DNA of 64,000 nt from Collimonas fungivorans. GTDB taxonomy: Bacteria; Pseudomonadota; Gammaproteobacteria; Burkholderiales; Burkholderiaceae_D. Below are positions 24,261 through 32,596 of this stretch, one piece after another; within the stretch, counting starts at the first letter, position 1; each line of letters begins with the position of its first letter. The stretch lies in contig NZ_CP013232.1 in assembly GCF_001584145.1 (NCBI RefSeq), positions 2,170,001 to 2,234,000 on the forward strand, in the 5' to 3' direction. The position numbers and the translations under genes were made by a program. The notes under the pieces were generated by a model that was not told the DNA's origin, searched no databases, and was given only the letters and a program-made list of their open reading frames with translations.

Positions 24261-24938
24261 ATGACTACCTTGCTACATCTCGATGCCAGCGCGCGCGGCG
24301 GACGTTCTGACCGGCAGGCGCATGGTTCCCATACGCGCAGGCTGACGCACCGCTTTGTCCAGCAGTGGCTGCAGCAGCGGCCGGGCGACCAGGTCAGCGT
24401 GCGCGACGTCGGCCTCAATCCGCCGTCGCCGGTGAGCGGCGAATGGATACACGCCGCCTTTACTGCGCCCGCTTTGCGCGCAAGCTGGATGCATCAGGTG
24501 CTGGCGGAAAGCGATATGCTGGTCGATGAAATCCTGGCGGCCGATATCCTGGTGCTGGGCGTGCCCATGTATAACTTCAACGTGCCGGCGCAATTCAAGT
24601 CCTGGATCGACAATATCGTCAGGGTTGGCCGCACCTTCGGTTTTGACCGGCAGCGCCAGGGCGAGCCTTACTGGCCCATGCTGCAGGATGCCGGCAAGCG
24701 CGCGGTAGTACTGTCGTCGAGGGGCGATTACGGTTACGGGGCAGGGCAGCGGATCGCCGCCATGAACCATGTCGAGCCCAGCATCCGCAGCGCCCTGTCT
24801 TACATCGGCATCAATGAGGTACACAGCATTGCGGTCGAATACGATGAGTTCGGCGATGAGCGCCTGGCCGCCTCGATCGCCGTGGCCGAAGCCGAGATCG
24901 CCGGTCTGGTGAGCCGGATGAACAGGGATGCCAGCTAG
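24261..24938 (+). CDS. azoR: FMN-dependent NADH-azoreductase
   Basis: A 225-residue flavodoxin-like quinone and azo-compound reductase. LLHLDASARGGRS binds the FMN phosphate, and VPMYNFNVPAQFKSWIDNIVRVGRTF is the signature of AzoR. It uses NADH for two-electron reduction of azo dyes and quinones in the cytoplasm. The ATG at 24261 follows AAAGGAT; a much longer frame upstream overlaps the divergent lysR gene and is not credible. It stands alone under probable LysR control. Confidence 0.92.
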   Translation: MTTLLHLDASARGGRSDRQAHGSHTRRLTHRFVQQWLQQRPGDQVSVRDVGLNPPSPVSGEWIHAAFTAPALRASWMHQVLAESDMLVDEILAADILVLGVPMYNFNVPAQFKSWIDNIVRVGRTFGFDRQRQGEPYWPMLQDAGKRAVVLSSRGDYGYGAGQRIAAMNHVEPSIRSALSYIGINEVHSIAVEYDEFGDERLAASIAVAEAEIAGLVSRMNRDAS

Positions 24939-25042
24939 CCGCATCAATTGAGCAGCTTCAATTGAATTATTGCAGAGGAAATAATTGCTGCATAATAATT
25001 GCGTATCTCAGGACCTATACCTTGTTCCAGCAAAGGAAATTC

Positions 25043-26452
25043 ATGCAATTGACGAAAGCGCGGATGAGCGCCGCCATCCTGTATTCCACCGTTCTGCTTG
25101 CGCCGCTGGCAACTACAGCCTTGGCCCAGGCGACGCCCGCCGCAGTCGCAGCCTCGGCCCCGGCCCCGGCCCCGGCCCCGGCCCCGGCCTGCCTCACCGG
25201 GGCCTACCAGTCGCCTGCCGGCGAAATCGTTACATTGACCCAGCGTCCGGGATTTCCGGCCACCCTGCTTGCCAGTAACCTGGACGGCCGCACCGGGACC
25301 TTCGAGGCCGGCGCCGAAAACACCATGAATGCGGCAGCCGATACCGACGGCCAGCCCAGGCTGGCGGGCCGCTTGCGGTATGCCGGATGCCAGGATCAGC
25401 CGCTGGTTTTCCAGTTCGATGGCGGCCCGGAGCAGCAGTGGTCGCGCCTGCCGTTGCGCATCACCAGGACGCAATTCATGTCCGGTACGCTCAAGCTGAA
25501 CGGCGAGCTGATCGAACCGGCGGCGCCTGCCGGCAAGCCGCCGCTGTTTGTGCTGGTGCATGGTTCGGAATCGACCGCGGCGGTGGATGCCAGCAATCGC
25601 GCCTTCCTGATGGCGAGCCAGGGCGTCGCTGCATTCGTGTTCGACAAGCGCGGCACCGGGCAGTCGGAGGGCGTCTATACCCAGGATTTCGTGAAGCTTG
25701 CGGACGATGTCGCCGCGGCGGTGGTTGAAGCGCGCAGGCTCAGCGCCGGGCGTGTCGGCCGCGTTGGCGTGGCCGGGTTCAGCCAGGGCGGCTGGGTGGC
25801 GCCGCTTGCCGCGGCCAAGGCGCCGGTCGACTTCGTGGTAGTGGGGTACGGCGTAATAGGCACGCCGATAGAGCAGGACCAGTGGCAGGTCGATTATCAG
25901 CTGCGCAACCTTGGGTACGGCGAGGAGGTGGTCGGCAAGGCGCGCTCGCTGACGGCGCTGGCCGGCACGGTAGCGGCGTCGAATTTCTACGCCGGCTTGC
26001 CGCAGCTGCAGAAAGCCAAAGGCAAATACGCCGGCGAGCCATGGCTGGACAAGGTTGACGGCCAGTACACGGGCGAGTTGCTGCGCGGCGAGGTGGAGCG
26101 GGCGCGCAGCGAAAGTCCTGGCGTAATCTGGTATTACGATTCGGAGGCGGTTTTGCGGCGTCTTGCGATTCCACAATTATGGGTGTTTGCACAAGATGAT
26201 TCGGTCGCCCCGAGTGCGCCGTCCATTGCGCGCCTGGACCGTTTCAGGGGCAACGACAAAACCATCGACATCGCCGTCTTTCCCGGCTCCGACCATGGCA
26301 TCCGGACCTTTTTGGTGAAGCCTGACGGCAGCCGCAAATATGCGGGTTATGCGGCAGGGTACAACAGCCTGCTGGCAGATTGGATGAAGGGGCAAGCGCT
26401 GGCGCCGGACGCCCAGGATAAGATGCTGGGGCCGACGCGGGGTTTGCGCTAG
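25043..26452 (+). CDS. Secreted alpha/beta hydrolase with Ala-Pro linker
   Basis: A 469-residue protein. A signal peptide (about 1-28, ending TTALAQ) is followed by an (Ala-Pro) stretch near residues 36-48, encoded by five GGCCCC repeats. A beta-rich part (about 50-150) precedes the hydrolase domain with LFVLVHGSE, the nucleophile elbow GFSQGGW (Ser247) and a late GSDHGIRTF histidine. The layout resembles periplasmic dienelactone-hydrolase or acyl-peptidase relatives. The ATG at 25043 has AAAGGA six bases upstream; a frame open from 24962 lacks a signal peptide and is rejected. The substrate is unknown. It is monocistronic. Confidence 0.85.
   Translation: MQLTKARMSAAILYSTVLLAPLATTALAQATPAAVAASAPAPAPAPAPACLTGAYQSPAGEIVTLTQRPGFPATLLASNLDGRTGTFEAGAENTMNAAADTDGQPRLAGRLRYAGCQDQPLVFQFDGGPEQQWSRLPLRITRTQFMSGTLKLNGELIEPAAPAGKPPLFVLVHGSESTAAVDASNRAFLMASQGVAAFVFDKRGTGQSEGVYTQDFVKLADDVAAAVVEARRLSAGRVGRVGVAGFSQGGWVAPLAAAKAPVDFVVVGYGVIGTPIEQDQWQVDYQLRNLGYGEEVVGKARSLTALAGTVAASNFYAGLPQLQKAKGKYAGEPWLDKVDGQYTGELLRGEVERARSESPGVIWYYDSEAVLRRLAIPQLWVFAQDDSVAPSAPSIARLDRFRGNDKTIDIAVFPGSDHGIRTFLVKPDGSRKYAGYAAGYNSLLADWMKGQALAPDAQDKMLGPTRGLR
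25156..25185. repeat. (GGCCCC)5 hexanucleotide microsatellite in coding sequence
   Basis: Five perfect GGCCCC units encode alternating Pro-Ala just after the signal peptide of the hydrolase gene. Loss or gain of a unit would keep the frame and only change linker length. Confidence 0.85.
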
Positions 26453-26487
26453 CAGCCGATCATCCTAAGTGCTAACAGGCCCTAGGG

Positions 26488-26922
26488 TCAGGCCTTGAAC
26501 TTGTTCTTCAGGGCGTCCAGTTTTGAGACAGATGCTGCTTGCCCGGGAGCGTCGTCAGTTTCTGTATCCTGCTCGTCGGCAAATTCGTCGGCCAGGTTCT
26601 TCCAGCCCTTGCTGGCCGCGAAGTCGTTGAATTCTTCCGGCGCTTCCAGCACGATCAGTTTGTCATCTTGCAATCCGAGGTCGCCGTGGCCGAAGTCAGG
26701 GCCGACATAGCCAGCCCGGCGCAACTGGGCCAGCACCTGGGCGATCAGCACCTTGTCTTCATACAAACGCTCTTTGCCGATCGCCGCGGCGAAATCGACA
26801 TAAACGTCGATGATGCCGTAGCCTTCGTCGAAGATGCGGATTGCTTTTATGTTATGGCCACGGCCGGCAGCGTCGGTGACGCTGAATGGCCCGCTGAGTT
26901 GGATATCGGTTTCGCTGTTCAT
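26488..26922 (-). CDS. Hypothetical acidic protein
   Basis: About 144 residues. The ATG at 26922 is preferred to a GTG six codons earlier; neither has a good ribosome binding site. The sequence has a compact N-terminal part (IQLSGPFSVTDAAGRGHNIKAIRIFDEGYGI, then VYVDFAAAIGKERLYEDKVLIAQVLAQLRRAGY) and an acidic, low-complexity tail (ADEFADEQDTETDDAPG) ending in KLDALKNKFKA. It has no signal peptide or membrane segment. The codon pattern looks like that of a real gene and it is convergent with the hydrolase. I do not recognise the family. Confidence 0.65.
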   Translation of the reverse strand: MNSETDIQLSGPFSVTDAAGRGHNIKAIRIFDEGYGIIDVYVDFAAAIGKERLYEDKVLIAQVLAQLRRAGYVGPDFGHGDLGLQDDKLIVLEAPEEFNDFAASKGWKNLADEFADEQDTETDDAPGQAASVSKLDALKNKFKA

Positions 26923-27085
26923 GCCAAGAGGATACACCAAATGCCGCTGAACCTAAGCCCTCGGCTGGCGTCAGAATAGTTACGCCGGGCGTGATTCACC
27001 GGTAGACTGAGGGGAAACAAATTCGTCGAGAGGCGCACCAGCGCCCGCAGAGAGAGGTTGGCAGAACCTGCCCGAAGGAGACAAA

Positions 27086-28987
27086 ATGCGTGATATGTCA
27101 TACAACAGGTCGGCGGAGCATTTTTCCTGCGATCCCGCGGTGATTGAAAAATCGCACCGGAGATCGAGCGCCTTCGGCCTGGACCAGAACGACAAGCCGG
27201 ACATCATGCCGCTGGACCGCAGTTCCCTGTCGCTGTTGCTGGAACAGAACCGGGTCTTGCATGCGCATGCCTTGCCGGTCATGGAAACCCTGTACGAGCA
27301 GATCGTCAACACCCACAACATGGTGATCCTGACCGATGCTCACGGCGTGATCGTGCATGCGCTGGGCGACGACGATTTCCTGGTCAAGGCCAACCGCGTG
27401 GCCTTGAATCCGGGCGTGACCTGGTCCGAGCAAAGCAAGGGTACCAACGCCATAGGCACTGCCATCGCGGAAGGCGTGCCGACCACTGTGCATGCCGACG
27501 CCCATTATCTTTCGGCGAATCATTTCCTGACCTGTTCGGCGGCGCCGATTCTCGACTACCAGGGCAATATCCTCGGCGTGCTCGATGTCAGCGGCGATCG
27601 CGGCAGCTACCACAAGCACACCATGGCGCTGGTGCGCATGTCGGCGCAGATGATTGAAAACCAGTTGTTTACCGCGGCGTTCGAGAACGCCGTCACCCTG
27701 CATTTCCATAGCCGGCCCGAATTCATCGGTACGCTGGTGGAGGGCATCGCCTGCTTCACGCCCGGCGGCCGGTTCCTGTCGGCCAACCGCAGCGCCTTGT
27801 TCCAGCTGGGTTTGTCGCAGGCGGCCTTGCATTCGCATACCTTCAGCTCGCTGTTCGGCTTGCCGCTGTCTACCCTGTTCGACCACTACCGGGCCGCCGC
27901 TCCAGGTCTGCTCAATCTGTGTCTGCACAGCGGCGTAAAGGTTTACGCCCGCGCCGAGCTGAGGCTGTCGAACAGCGTGTTCCAGCACTACAGCGAACTG
28001 CCTTCCTTGCCTGCGGCTGCGGCGAAGATGGCGGCGCGCCGCCTGTCCAGCCTGCGTTACCTGAATACCGGCGATCCGCACATGGCGACCCTGATCGGCA
28101 AGCTCGACAAAGTGATAGGGCGCGATATTCCTATCCTGATTGCCGGCGAAACCGGCACCGGCAAGGAGCTTCTGGCACAGGCGATCCATAACGATTCGCC
28201 GCGCAAGAGCAGTGCTTTCGTCGCCGTCAATTGCGCCTCGATTCCGGAAACGCTGATCGAGTCTGAACTGTTCGGTTACGAAGAAGGGGCGTTTACCGGC
28301 GCCCGCAAAAAAGGCGGGCAGGGCAAGCTGCTGCAAGCCGACGGCGGCACGCTGTTCCTCGACGAAATCGGCGACATGCCGCTCAGCCTGCAAGCACGCT
28401 TGCTGCGGGTCTTGCAGGAGAGAGTGGTGACGCCGCTAGGCAGCACCAGGGCGATCCCGGTCAACCTGGCCGTGATTTGCGCCACCAACCGCAACTTGCG
28501 CGAATTGATTGCGGCCAACCTGTTTCGGGAAGATCTCTACTATCGCTTGAACGGCCTGGTGGTCAAGCTGCCGGCTTTGCGCGAGCGCAGCGATCTCGAT
28601 GTGATTGTCGACAGGTTGCTGGCGGAAGCCGGCAGTGAAGGACGCTGCTGCAGCGTCGCGCCTGACATCATGGAACTGTTCCGCAGGCACAGCTGGCCGG
28701 GAAATTTCCGTCAGTTGAGCAACCTGTTGCGGACGGCGGTAGTCATGGCCGGGGATGACGGGATCATCAGGCTGGAGCACCTTCCCGACGACTTCCTGGA
28801 AGATGTGCAGGCTGTACCGCCGCTTGCGGTTGCGGCGGTTTCAACTGCCGGCGCCGGCAGCCTCGAAGGCCTGGCGCAGGCTGCGGTCAGGAAAGCCTAT
28901 GAGGACTGCGGCGGCAATATATCCGCTACCGCCAAGGCATTGCGGGTTTCGCGCAATACCGTGTACCGCAAGCTGAACCAGCGTTAA
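27086..28987 (+). CDS. Sigma-54-dependent activator, AcoR/EatR-like (GAF-AAA-Fis)
   Basis: A 633-residue enhancer-binding protein. The N-terminal GAF-type sensor (about 60-210) and intermediate region precede an AAA+ domain with Walker A GETGTGKE (about 354-361), the sigma-54 contact loop GAFTGA (about 401) and Walker B GGTLFLDEIGDM. A Fis-type helix-turn-helix (NISATAKALRVSRNTVYRKL) ends the protein. The start follows GAAGGAGA. It has no response-regulator domain, so it binds its signal directly. No partner gene is adjacent. The only strong sigma-54 promoter I found is upstream of the ethanolamine operon at 48442-48456. In Pseudomonas aeruginosa an activator of this type, EatR, drives an equivalent operon. 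A link here is inference. Confidence 0.88.
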   Translation: MRDMSYNRSAEHFSCDPAVIEKSHRRSSAFGLDQNDKPDIMPLDRSSLSLLLEQNRVLHAHALPVMETLYEQIVNTHNMVILTDAHGVIVHALGDDDFLVKANRVALNPGVTWSEQSKGTNAIGTAIAEGVPTTVHADAHYLSANHFLTCSAAPILDYQGNILGVLDVSGDRGSYHKHTMALVRMSAQMIENQLFTAAFENAVTLHFHSRPEFIGTLVEGIACFTPGGRFLSANRSALFQLGLSQAALHSHTFSSLFGLPLSTLFDHYRAAAPGLLNLCLHSGVKVYARAELRLSNSVFQHYSELPSLPAAAAKMAARRLSSLRYLNTGDPHMATLIGKLDKVIGRDIPILIAGETGTGKELLAQAIHNDSPRKSSAFVAVNCASIPETLIESELFGYEEGAFTGARKKGGQGKLLQADGGTLFLDEIGDMPLSLQARLLRVLQERVVTPLGSTRAIPVNLAVICATNRNLRELIAANLFREDLYYRLNGLVVKLPALRERSDLDVIVDRLLAEAGSEGRCCSVAPDIMELFRRHSWPGNFRQLSNLLRTAVVMAGDDGIIRLEHLPDDFLEDVQAVPPLAVAAVSTAGAGSLEGLAQAAVRKAYEDCGGNISATAKALRVSRNTVYRKLNQR

Positions 28988-29502
28988 AAGGTGACGGTGG
29001 CGACCACGGTGTCGGTATATGTCGTGGCGATGCCGGTCTGTCCCGACGGCACGCGGGCGTAAATCGTCAGCGGCGTTGCTGTTCCCGTGGAGTTGACTGT
29101 TGCCGGCGCGGTGGCGACGGTGTTGCCCCAGGTCGTGGTGCGGCCGGAATCCGAGAACAGCGAATAACTAAGGTAGGTCGGCGTACCGCCGCCGCTGGAT
29201 ACGCGCCGCAGCGGCACCGAATCGGTGGAGCCGGTATTGGCGTTGGCGCCTTGTCCCAGCGTGATGACGGGTGCAGCGCCGGGGGTGCAGGTGGTGGTGA
29301 CGCTGGCGGTCACGTCCTGGTTGGCGGTGGCATTGGTCACGATCGGATCGTAGGTGGTGGTGAAGCCGATGGTGGCAATGCTGCAGTTGTTGGCGATGGT
29401 AACCGTGTTGGTCATGGTCGCCGTGGCTGTCGCTGCAAAAGCGCCGGCGGCGCTGCATGCTGATGCGACAAGTAAGATAAAACCTTGAGTAGACTTTTTC
29501 AT
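28984..29502 (-). CDS. Spore coat protein U (SCPU) domain secreted protein
   Basis: A 172-residue protein. A signal peptide (MKKSTQGFILLVASACSAAG, cleavage after AFA near residue 25) is followed by a beta-rich SCPU domain with NNCSIATIGF early, paired cysteines and a closing TYTDTVVATVTF, the donor-strand-like pattern of fimbrial-type subunits. The ATG at 29502 has GGGAG upstream; an earlier in-frame start is discounted because it precedes the signal peptide by 19 residues. Normally such genes lie with a chaperone and usher; here there is none. The gene overlaps by 4 bp the end of the convergent activator gene. Confidence 0.87.
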   Translation of the reverse strand: MKKSTQGFILLVASACSAAGAFAATATATMTNTVTIANNCSIATIGFTTTYDPIVTNATANQDVTASVTTTCTPGAAPVITLGQGANANTGSTDSVPLRRVSSGGGTPTYLSYSLFSDSGRTTTWGNTVATAPATVNSTGTATPLTIYARVPSGQTGIATTYTDTVVATVTF

Positions 29503-29627
29503 GACGAATCTCCCGATTGCCACTGCCTGTTTGTCCGGTCCGGACCACGCTTGATCCACGTCTTGCTATACGCATCTATATCATATAAATTTCCTTATGG
29601 AAATATTTATTTATTTATAGGCTTGCC

Positions 29628-29659
29628 GACAACCTGCATGGCTTGCCATGCAAGTTGTC
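29628..29659. terminator. Strong hairpin between SCPU and CocE genes
   Basis: GACAACCTGCATGG (29628-29641) and CCATGCAAGTTGTC (29646-29659) form a 14 bp stem with one mismatch, which is a G-U pair in the minus-strand RNA, around the loop CTTG. It begins 9 bp after the end of the minus-strand CocE gene, as a terminator would, but no U tract follows. The AT-rich stretch at 29570-29620 beyond it probably holds the SCPU promoter. Confidence 0.5.
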
Positions 29660-29668
29660 ATAGGTGCA

Positions 29669-31402
29669 TTACAAGGTTGGCAGGACCAAGGTCGATTGCT
29701 GGCCGGGACTGAATTCAAAGCGCACGCCAAATCGTTCGCCCAGGTTCACCGGCGAGGCATACAGGCTGTCGGCGGTATCCAGCACCACGCCGATGTGATG
29801 GCCGGTCGGTACGTCATAGGCGGTAGCCGAGAATTCGATCGGGAAATCGACGGTCTGCCCTGGCGTCGCCCAGTGCAGGGTGGTTGCGCCATGGGTAATC
29901 AGGACGCCGGTGCCGATCGCATCAACGTCATACAGGTAGGCTACCACCTGGGCTCGCGCCTGCGAAGGCGTGGCGCGCAGATTCAGTTTCGGAATGCCGC
30001 GGATTTTCTGCGTGGCGCCGAGCGCCGGGGCTTCGTAGCGGACGCCGGCGGCAAGGTTGACTGTCAGCAGCGAATTGACCACCGGCAGGTTGATGGTTTC
30101 GCCCAGGGTGGAGAGGATAGGAATCAGGCCGCTGCTGGCGGTGGTGTCGAACAGGTTCTGGATCAGGTCGGAGTCGGTGGTCTTGTTCGGCGAACTGGAG
30201 ATCAGGCCTTTGTCGCCTTTGCCGCAGAAGCAGCTGAGGTCGAAGTGGATTGCGCCGCGCGGACCCAGATAGTAGGTCTTGTTGGTGAGCTCGGGCGCCG
30301 GCCAGGTGGCAAACGATTCGCGGCGGTCGCTGAACTTGATCTGCATCGAAACCTTGGGCTCGGTATCAACGCCGTTTTTCTCACCCTTCAGCCAGCGGTT
30401 GAACCAGCGGTGGGCCTGGTCGTAAGGATAATTGGGCGCACCCAGCAAGGCGCCTGTCAATTCGGCAGAAGCATGGATGCCGGCATTGAGCACGATTTTT
30501 TTAGGCCCGGTCAGCGCGGCGAACATCGCCAGCGAAGAATTCGGCGTGAACATGTCGTCCTGGAAGTTCTTGCTGATGAATACAGGCGCGTTGCGCTTGT
30601 TGATGGCGGCTATATAGGTGGACGGCGAGCGCGGCTTGGCCCAGGCGGTGATTTCGGCGATCCTGGCGGCGCTGGTGTTAGGGTCGAGCAGGGCCAGTAT
30701 GTTCTGGTTCACCTCAGGCGCTGGGCGGCCAGTGACGCTGCCGGCAAGGCCGAGCACGGTGGCCCAGGTCAGGTTGGGCGAGCCGGAAGTATACAGCTGG
30801 TCCGCCAGCGTGGCCCAGCCGGACAGGGCGACCGCGGTCTTGAAGCGCGGGTCTTGCCCGAGTGCGATCAGCGACAGGCCGGCGCCATAGGAAATGCCGC
30901 TGGCGGCGACGTTGTTGATGTCGATAGGCGCATTGGCTTGCAGCCAGTCGAGCACCGACGAGACATCGCGTGCATCTTCCGGCGCGGCGACGTCTACCTG
31001 GCCTTCGGACAGGTAGAAACCGCGCGCGGTGTAGCTGACCACGACATAACCGTCTTGCGCCAGCTTCTGCTGCTGGCCGATATATTCGACGCGGCCCGGC
31101 GCCGCCCAGCTGGCGATCATGACGATGGCGGGGAATTTCTGGTCGCTGCTGCCGTTACGTTTTGGCAGGAACAGGTTGGCCGCCAGTTTGGTGCCGTCGA
31201 AACTGGTGATGGTCATGGCGGGGATCCAGCAGGTCCCGTCTATGGGGGAAACAATTCCCGGCGATTGCATGGGGCTGGCGTAGCTGGCTGCTTCTGCCGG
31301 GCTGGCGCTGCGGCACAGTTCGGCGTTGGCGCCGCTGGACGCCAGGCTCAAACCTAGCGCCAGGGCGATGCCGGGCAGGGTAAATAAAGACGAGATGCGC
31401 AT
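29669..31402 (-). CDS. Secreted CocE/NonD-family (S15-like) hydrolase
   Basis: A 577-residue protein with a clear signal peptide (about 1-27, ASSGANA). The alpha/beta-hydrolase domain has VSYTARGFYLSEGQ, the nucleophile elbow GISYGAG (Ser171) and a lid region. The last 200 residues form the jelly-roll domain of X-Pro dipeptidyl peptidases and cocaine esterase (PTGHHIGVVLDTADSLY near the end). It is exported and probably cleaves acyl or prolyl esters or amides outside the cytoplasm. The start is ATG at 31402 with AGGAGAACG upstream. It is divergent from an epoxide-hydrolase-like gene. Confidence 0.88.
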   Translation of the reverse strand: MRISSLFTLPGIALALGLSLASSGANAELCRSASPAEAASYASPMQSPGIVSPIDGTCWIPAMTITSFDGTKLAANLFLPKRNGSSDQKFPAIVMIASWAAPGRVEYIGQQQKLAQDGYVVVSYTARGFYLSEGQVDVAAPEDARDVSSVLDWLQANAPIDINNVAASGISYGAGLSLIALGQDPRFKTAVALSGWATLADQLYTSGSPNLTWATVLGLAGSVTGRPAPEVNQNILALLDPNTSAARIAEITAWAKPRSPSTYIAAINKRNAPVFISKNFQDDMFTPNSSLAMFAALTGPKKIVLNAGIHASAELTGALLGAPNYPYDQAHRWFNRWLKGEKNGVDTEPKVSMQIKFSDRRESFATWPAPELTNKTYYLGPRGAIHFDLSCFCGKGDKGLISSSPNKTTDSDLIQNLFDTTASSGLIPILSTLGETINLPVVNSLLTVNLAAGVRYEAPALGATQKIRGIPKLNLRATPSQARAQVVAYLYDVDAIGTGVLITHGATTLHWATPGQTVDFPIEFSATAYDVPTGHHIGVVLDTADSLYASPVNLGERFGVRFEFSPGQQSTLVLPTL

Positions 31403-31555
31403 GCGACGTTCTCCTGTATTTATGATTGATTATTCAGTGTTGCGGGGGATTCAAAACTGCGTGCTGCGGGAAAGCCGATGACGGTGAGCGATCGTTATCC
31501 GGCAGGTCATCTGCATGCGGTGTTTGCGGCAGATGGGAGTGCGCGGAAATTAAGT

Positions 31556-31567
31556 GAACGATCGTTC
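31556..31567. promoter_or_regulatory. Perfect palindrome GAACGATCGTTC
   Basis: A 12 bp perfect palindrome lies in the 282 bp gap between the CocE gene and the epoxide-hydrolase-like gene, with a partial copy (GAGCGATCGTT) near 31484-31494. The form is typical of TetR-family operators, but no such regulator is adjacent. The remaining gap shows no reading frame I support. Confidence 0.45.
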
Positions 31568-31684
31568 GTTTTTCATCTTTTTATTAACCCACGCATCGCG
31601 TTGCAGCATCAATAAAAAGATTAGAAGATGGCGACTAATGATCAATGTGCACTGCCGCTTGTCAAACCGAATCGGAGGGCGACG

Positions 31685-32566
31685 ATGTTAAAACAGATCG
31701 AAGCAGGCGTTCTTAATGTTACCTACGCGGAGAGCGGCGACGCCGACGGCCGCGCGGTCCTGCTGTTGCACGGCTTCCCCTACGACATCCACGCATACGA
31801 CGACGTCAGTGCATTGCTGGCGGCGGCGGGGTGCCGCGTCATCACGCCGTATCTGCGTGGTTACGGTCCGACCCGTTTTCTCTCGGCTGCTACGCCGCGC
31901 TCAGGCCAGCAGGCAGCGCTGGCGCATGACCTGTTGGCCTTGATGGATGCGCTGGCGATTCCCAGTGCGGTGCTGGCAGGCTACGACTGGGGCGGCCGCG
32001 CCGCCTGCATCGTCGCCGCGCTGTGGCCGCAGCGCGTGCGCGGCCTGGTGTCCGGCGGCGGCTACAATATCCAGGATATTGCCGCATCGGTAAAACCGCA
32101 GGCGCCGGAAAACGAATGGCGCTACTGGTATCAATATTATTTCCACGGCGAGCGCGGCCGGGCCGGGCTGGCGCAGGACCGCTACGCCTTTTGCAAGCTG
32201 CTGTGGCGCCTGTGGTCGCCCAACTGGCGGTTCGATGAAGAGACTTACCGGCGCAGCGCCGCCGCCTTCGACAACCCGGATTTTGTCGAGGTCGTGATCC
32301 ATTCCTATCGCCATCGGTTTGGACTGGCGCCAGGCGATCCTTCATATCAAAATACGGAATCGCTGCTGGCCGCGCAGCCGCCGATCAGCGTGCCTGCCGT
32401 AGCGCTGGACGGCGCCGGCGACGGCGTCAGCCCGAACGGCGGCTCGGAAGGGCATGGGCGATTTTTCAGCGGACCATACCAGCGCCGGGTGATCCCGCTT
32501 GCAGGACACAACCTGCCGCAGGAGGCCGCGCAGGATTTTGCCGATGCGATCCTTGGGCTACTATGA
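31685..32566 (+). CDS. Alpha/beta hydrolase, epoxide-hydrolase-like (Asp nucleophile)
   Basis: A 293-residue cytoplasmic protein. The HGFPYDIHAYDD segment has the oxyanion-hole motif HGFP, and the nucleophile elbow is GYDWGGRAA with Asp101 in place of serine, as in epoxide hydrolases and haloalkane dehalogenases. The final AGHNLPQEAAQDFA supplies the histidine. The ATG at 31685 has CGGAGGG upstream, and the resulting N-terminus (MLKQIEAGVLNVTYAESG) matches this class; an upstream ATG at 31628 would add 19 residues. It is followed by a DUF308 gene on the same strand after 30 bp. Confidence 0.87.
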   Translation: MLKQIEAGVLNVTYAESGDADGRAVLLLHGFPYDIHAYDDVSALLAAAGCRVITPYLRGYGPTRFLSAATPRSGQQAALAHDLLALMDALAIPSAVLAGYDWGGRAACIVAALWPQRVRGLVSGGGYNIQDIAASVKPQAPENEWRYWYQYYFHGERGRAGLAQDRYAFCKLLWRLWSPNWRFDEETYRRSAAAFDNPDFVEVVIHSYRHRFGLAPGDPSYQNTESLLAAQPPISVPAVALDGAGDGVSPNGGSEGHGRFFSGPYQRRVIPLAGHNLPQEAAQDFADAILGLL

Positions 32567-32596
32567 GGATTCAATAACAAAGGAAAGGGTAGCATC

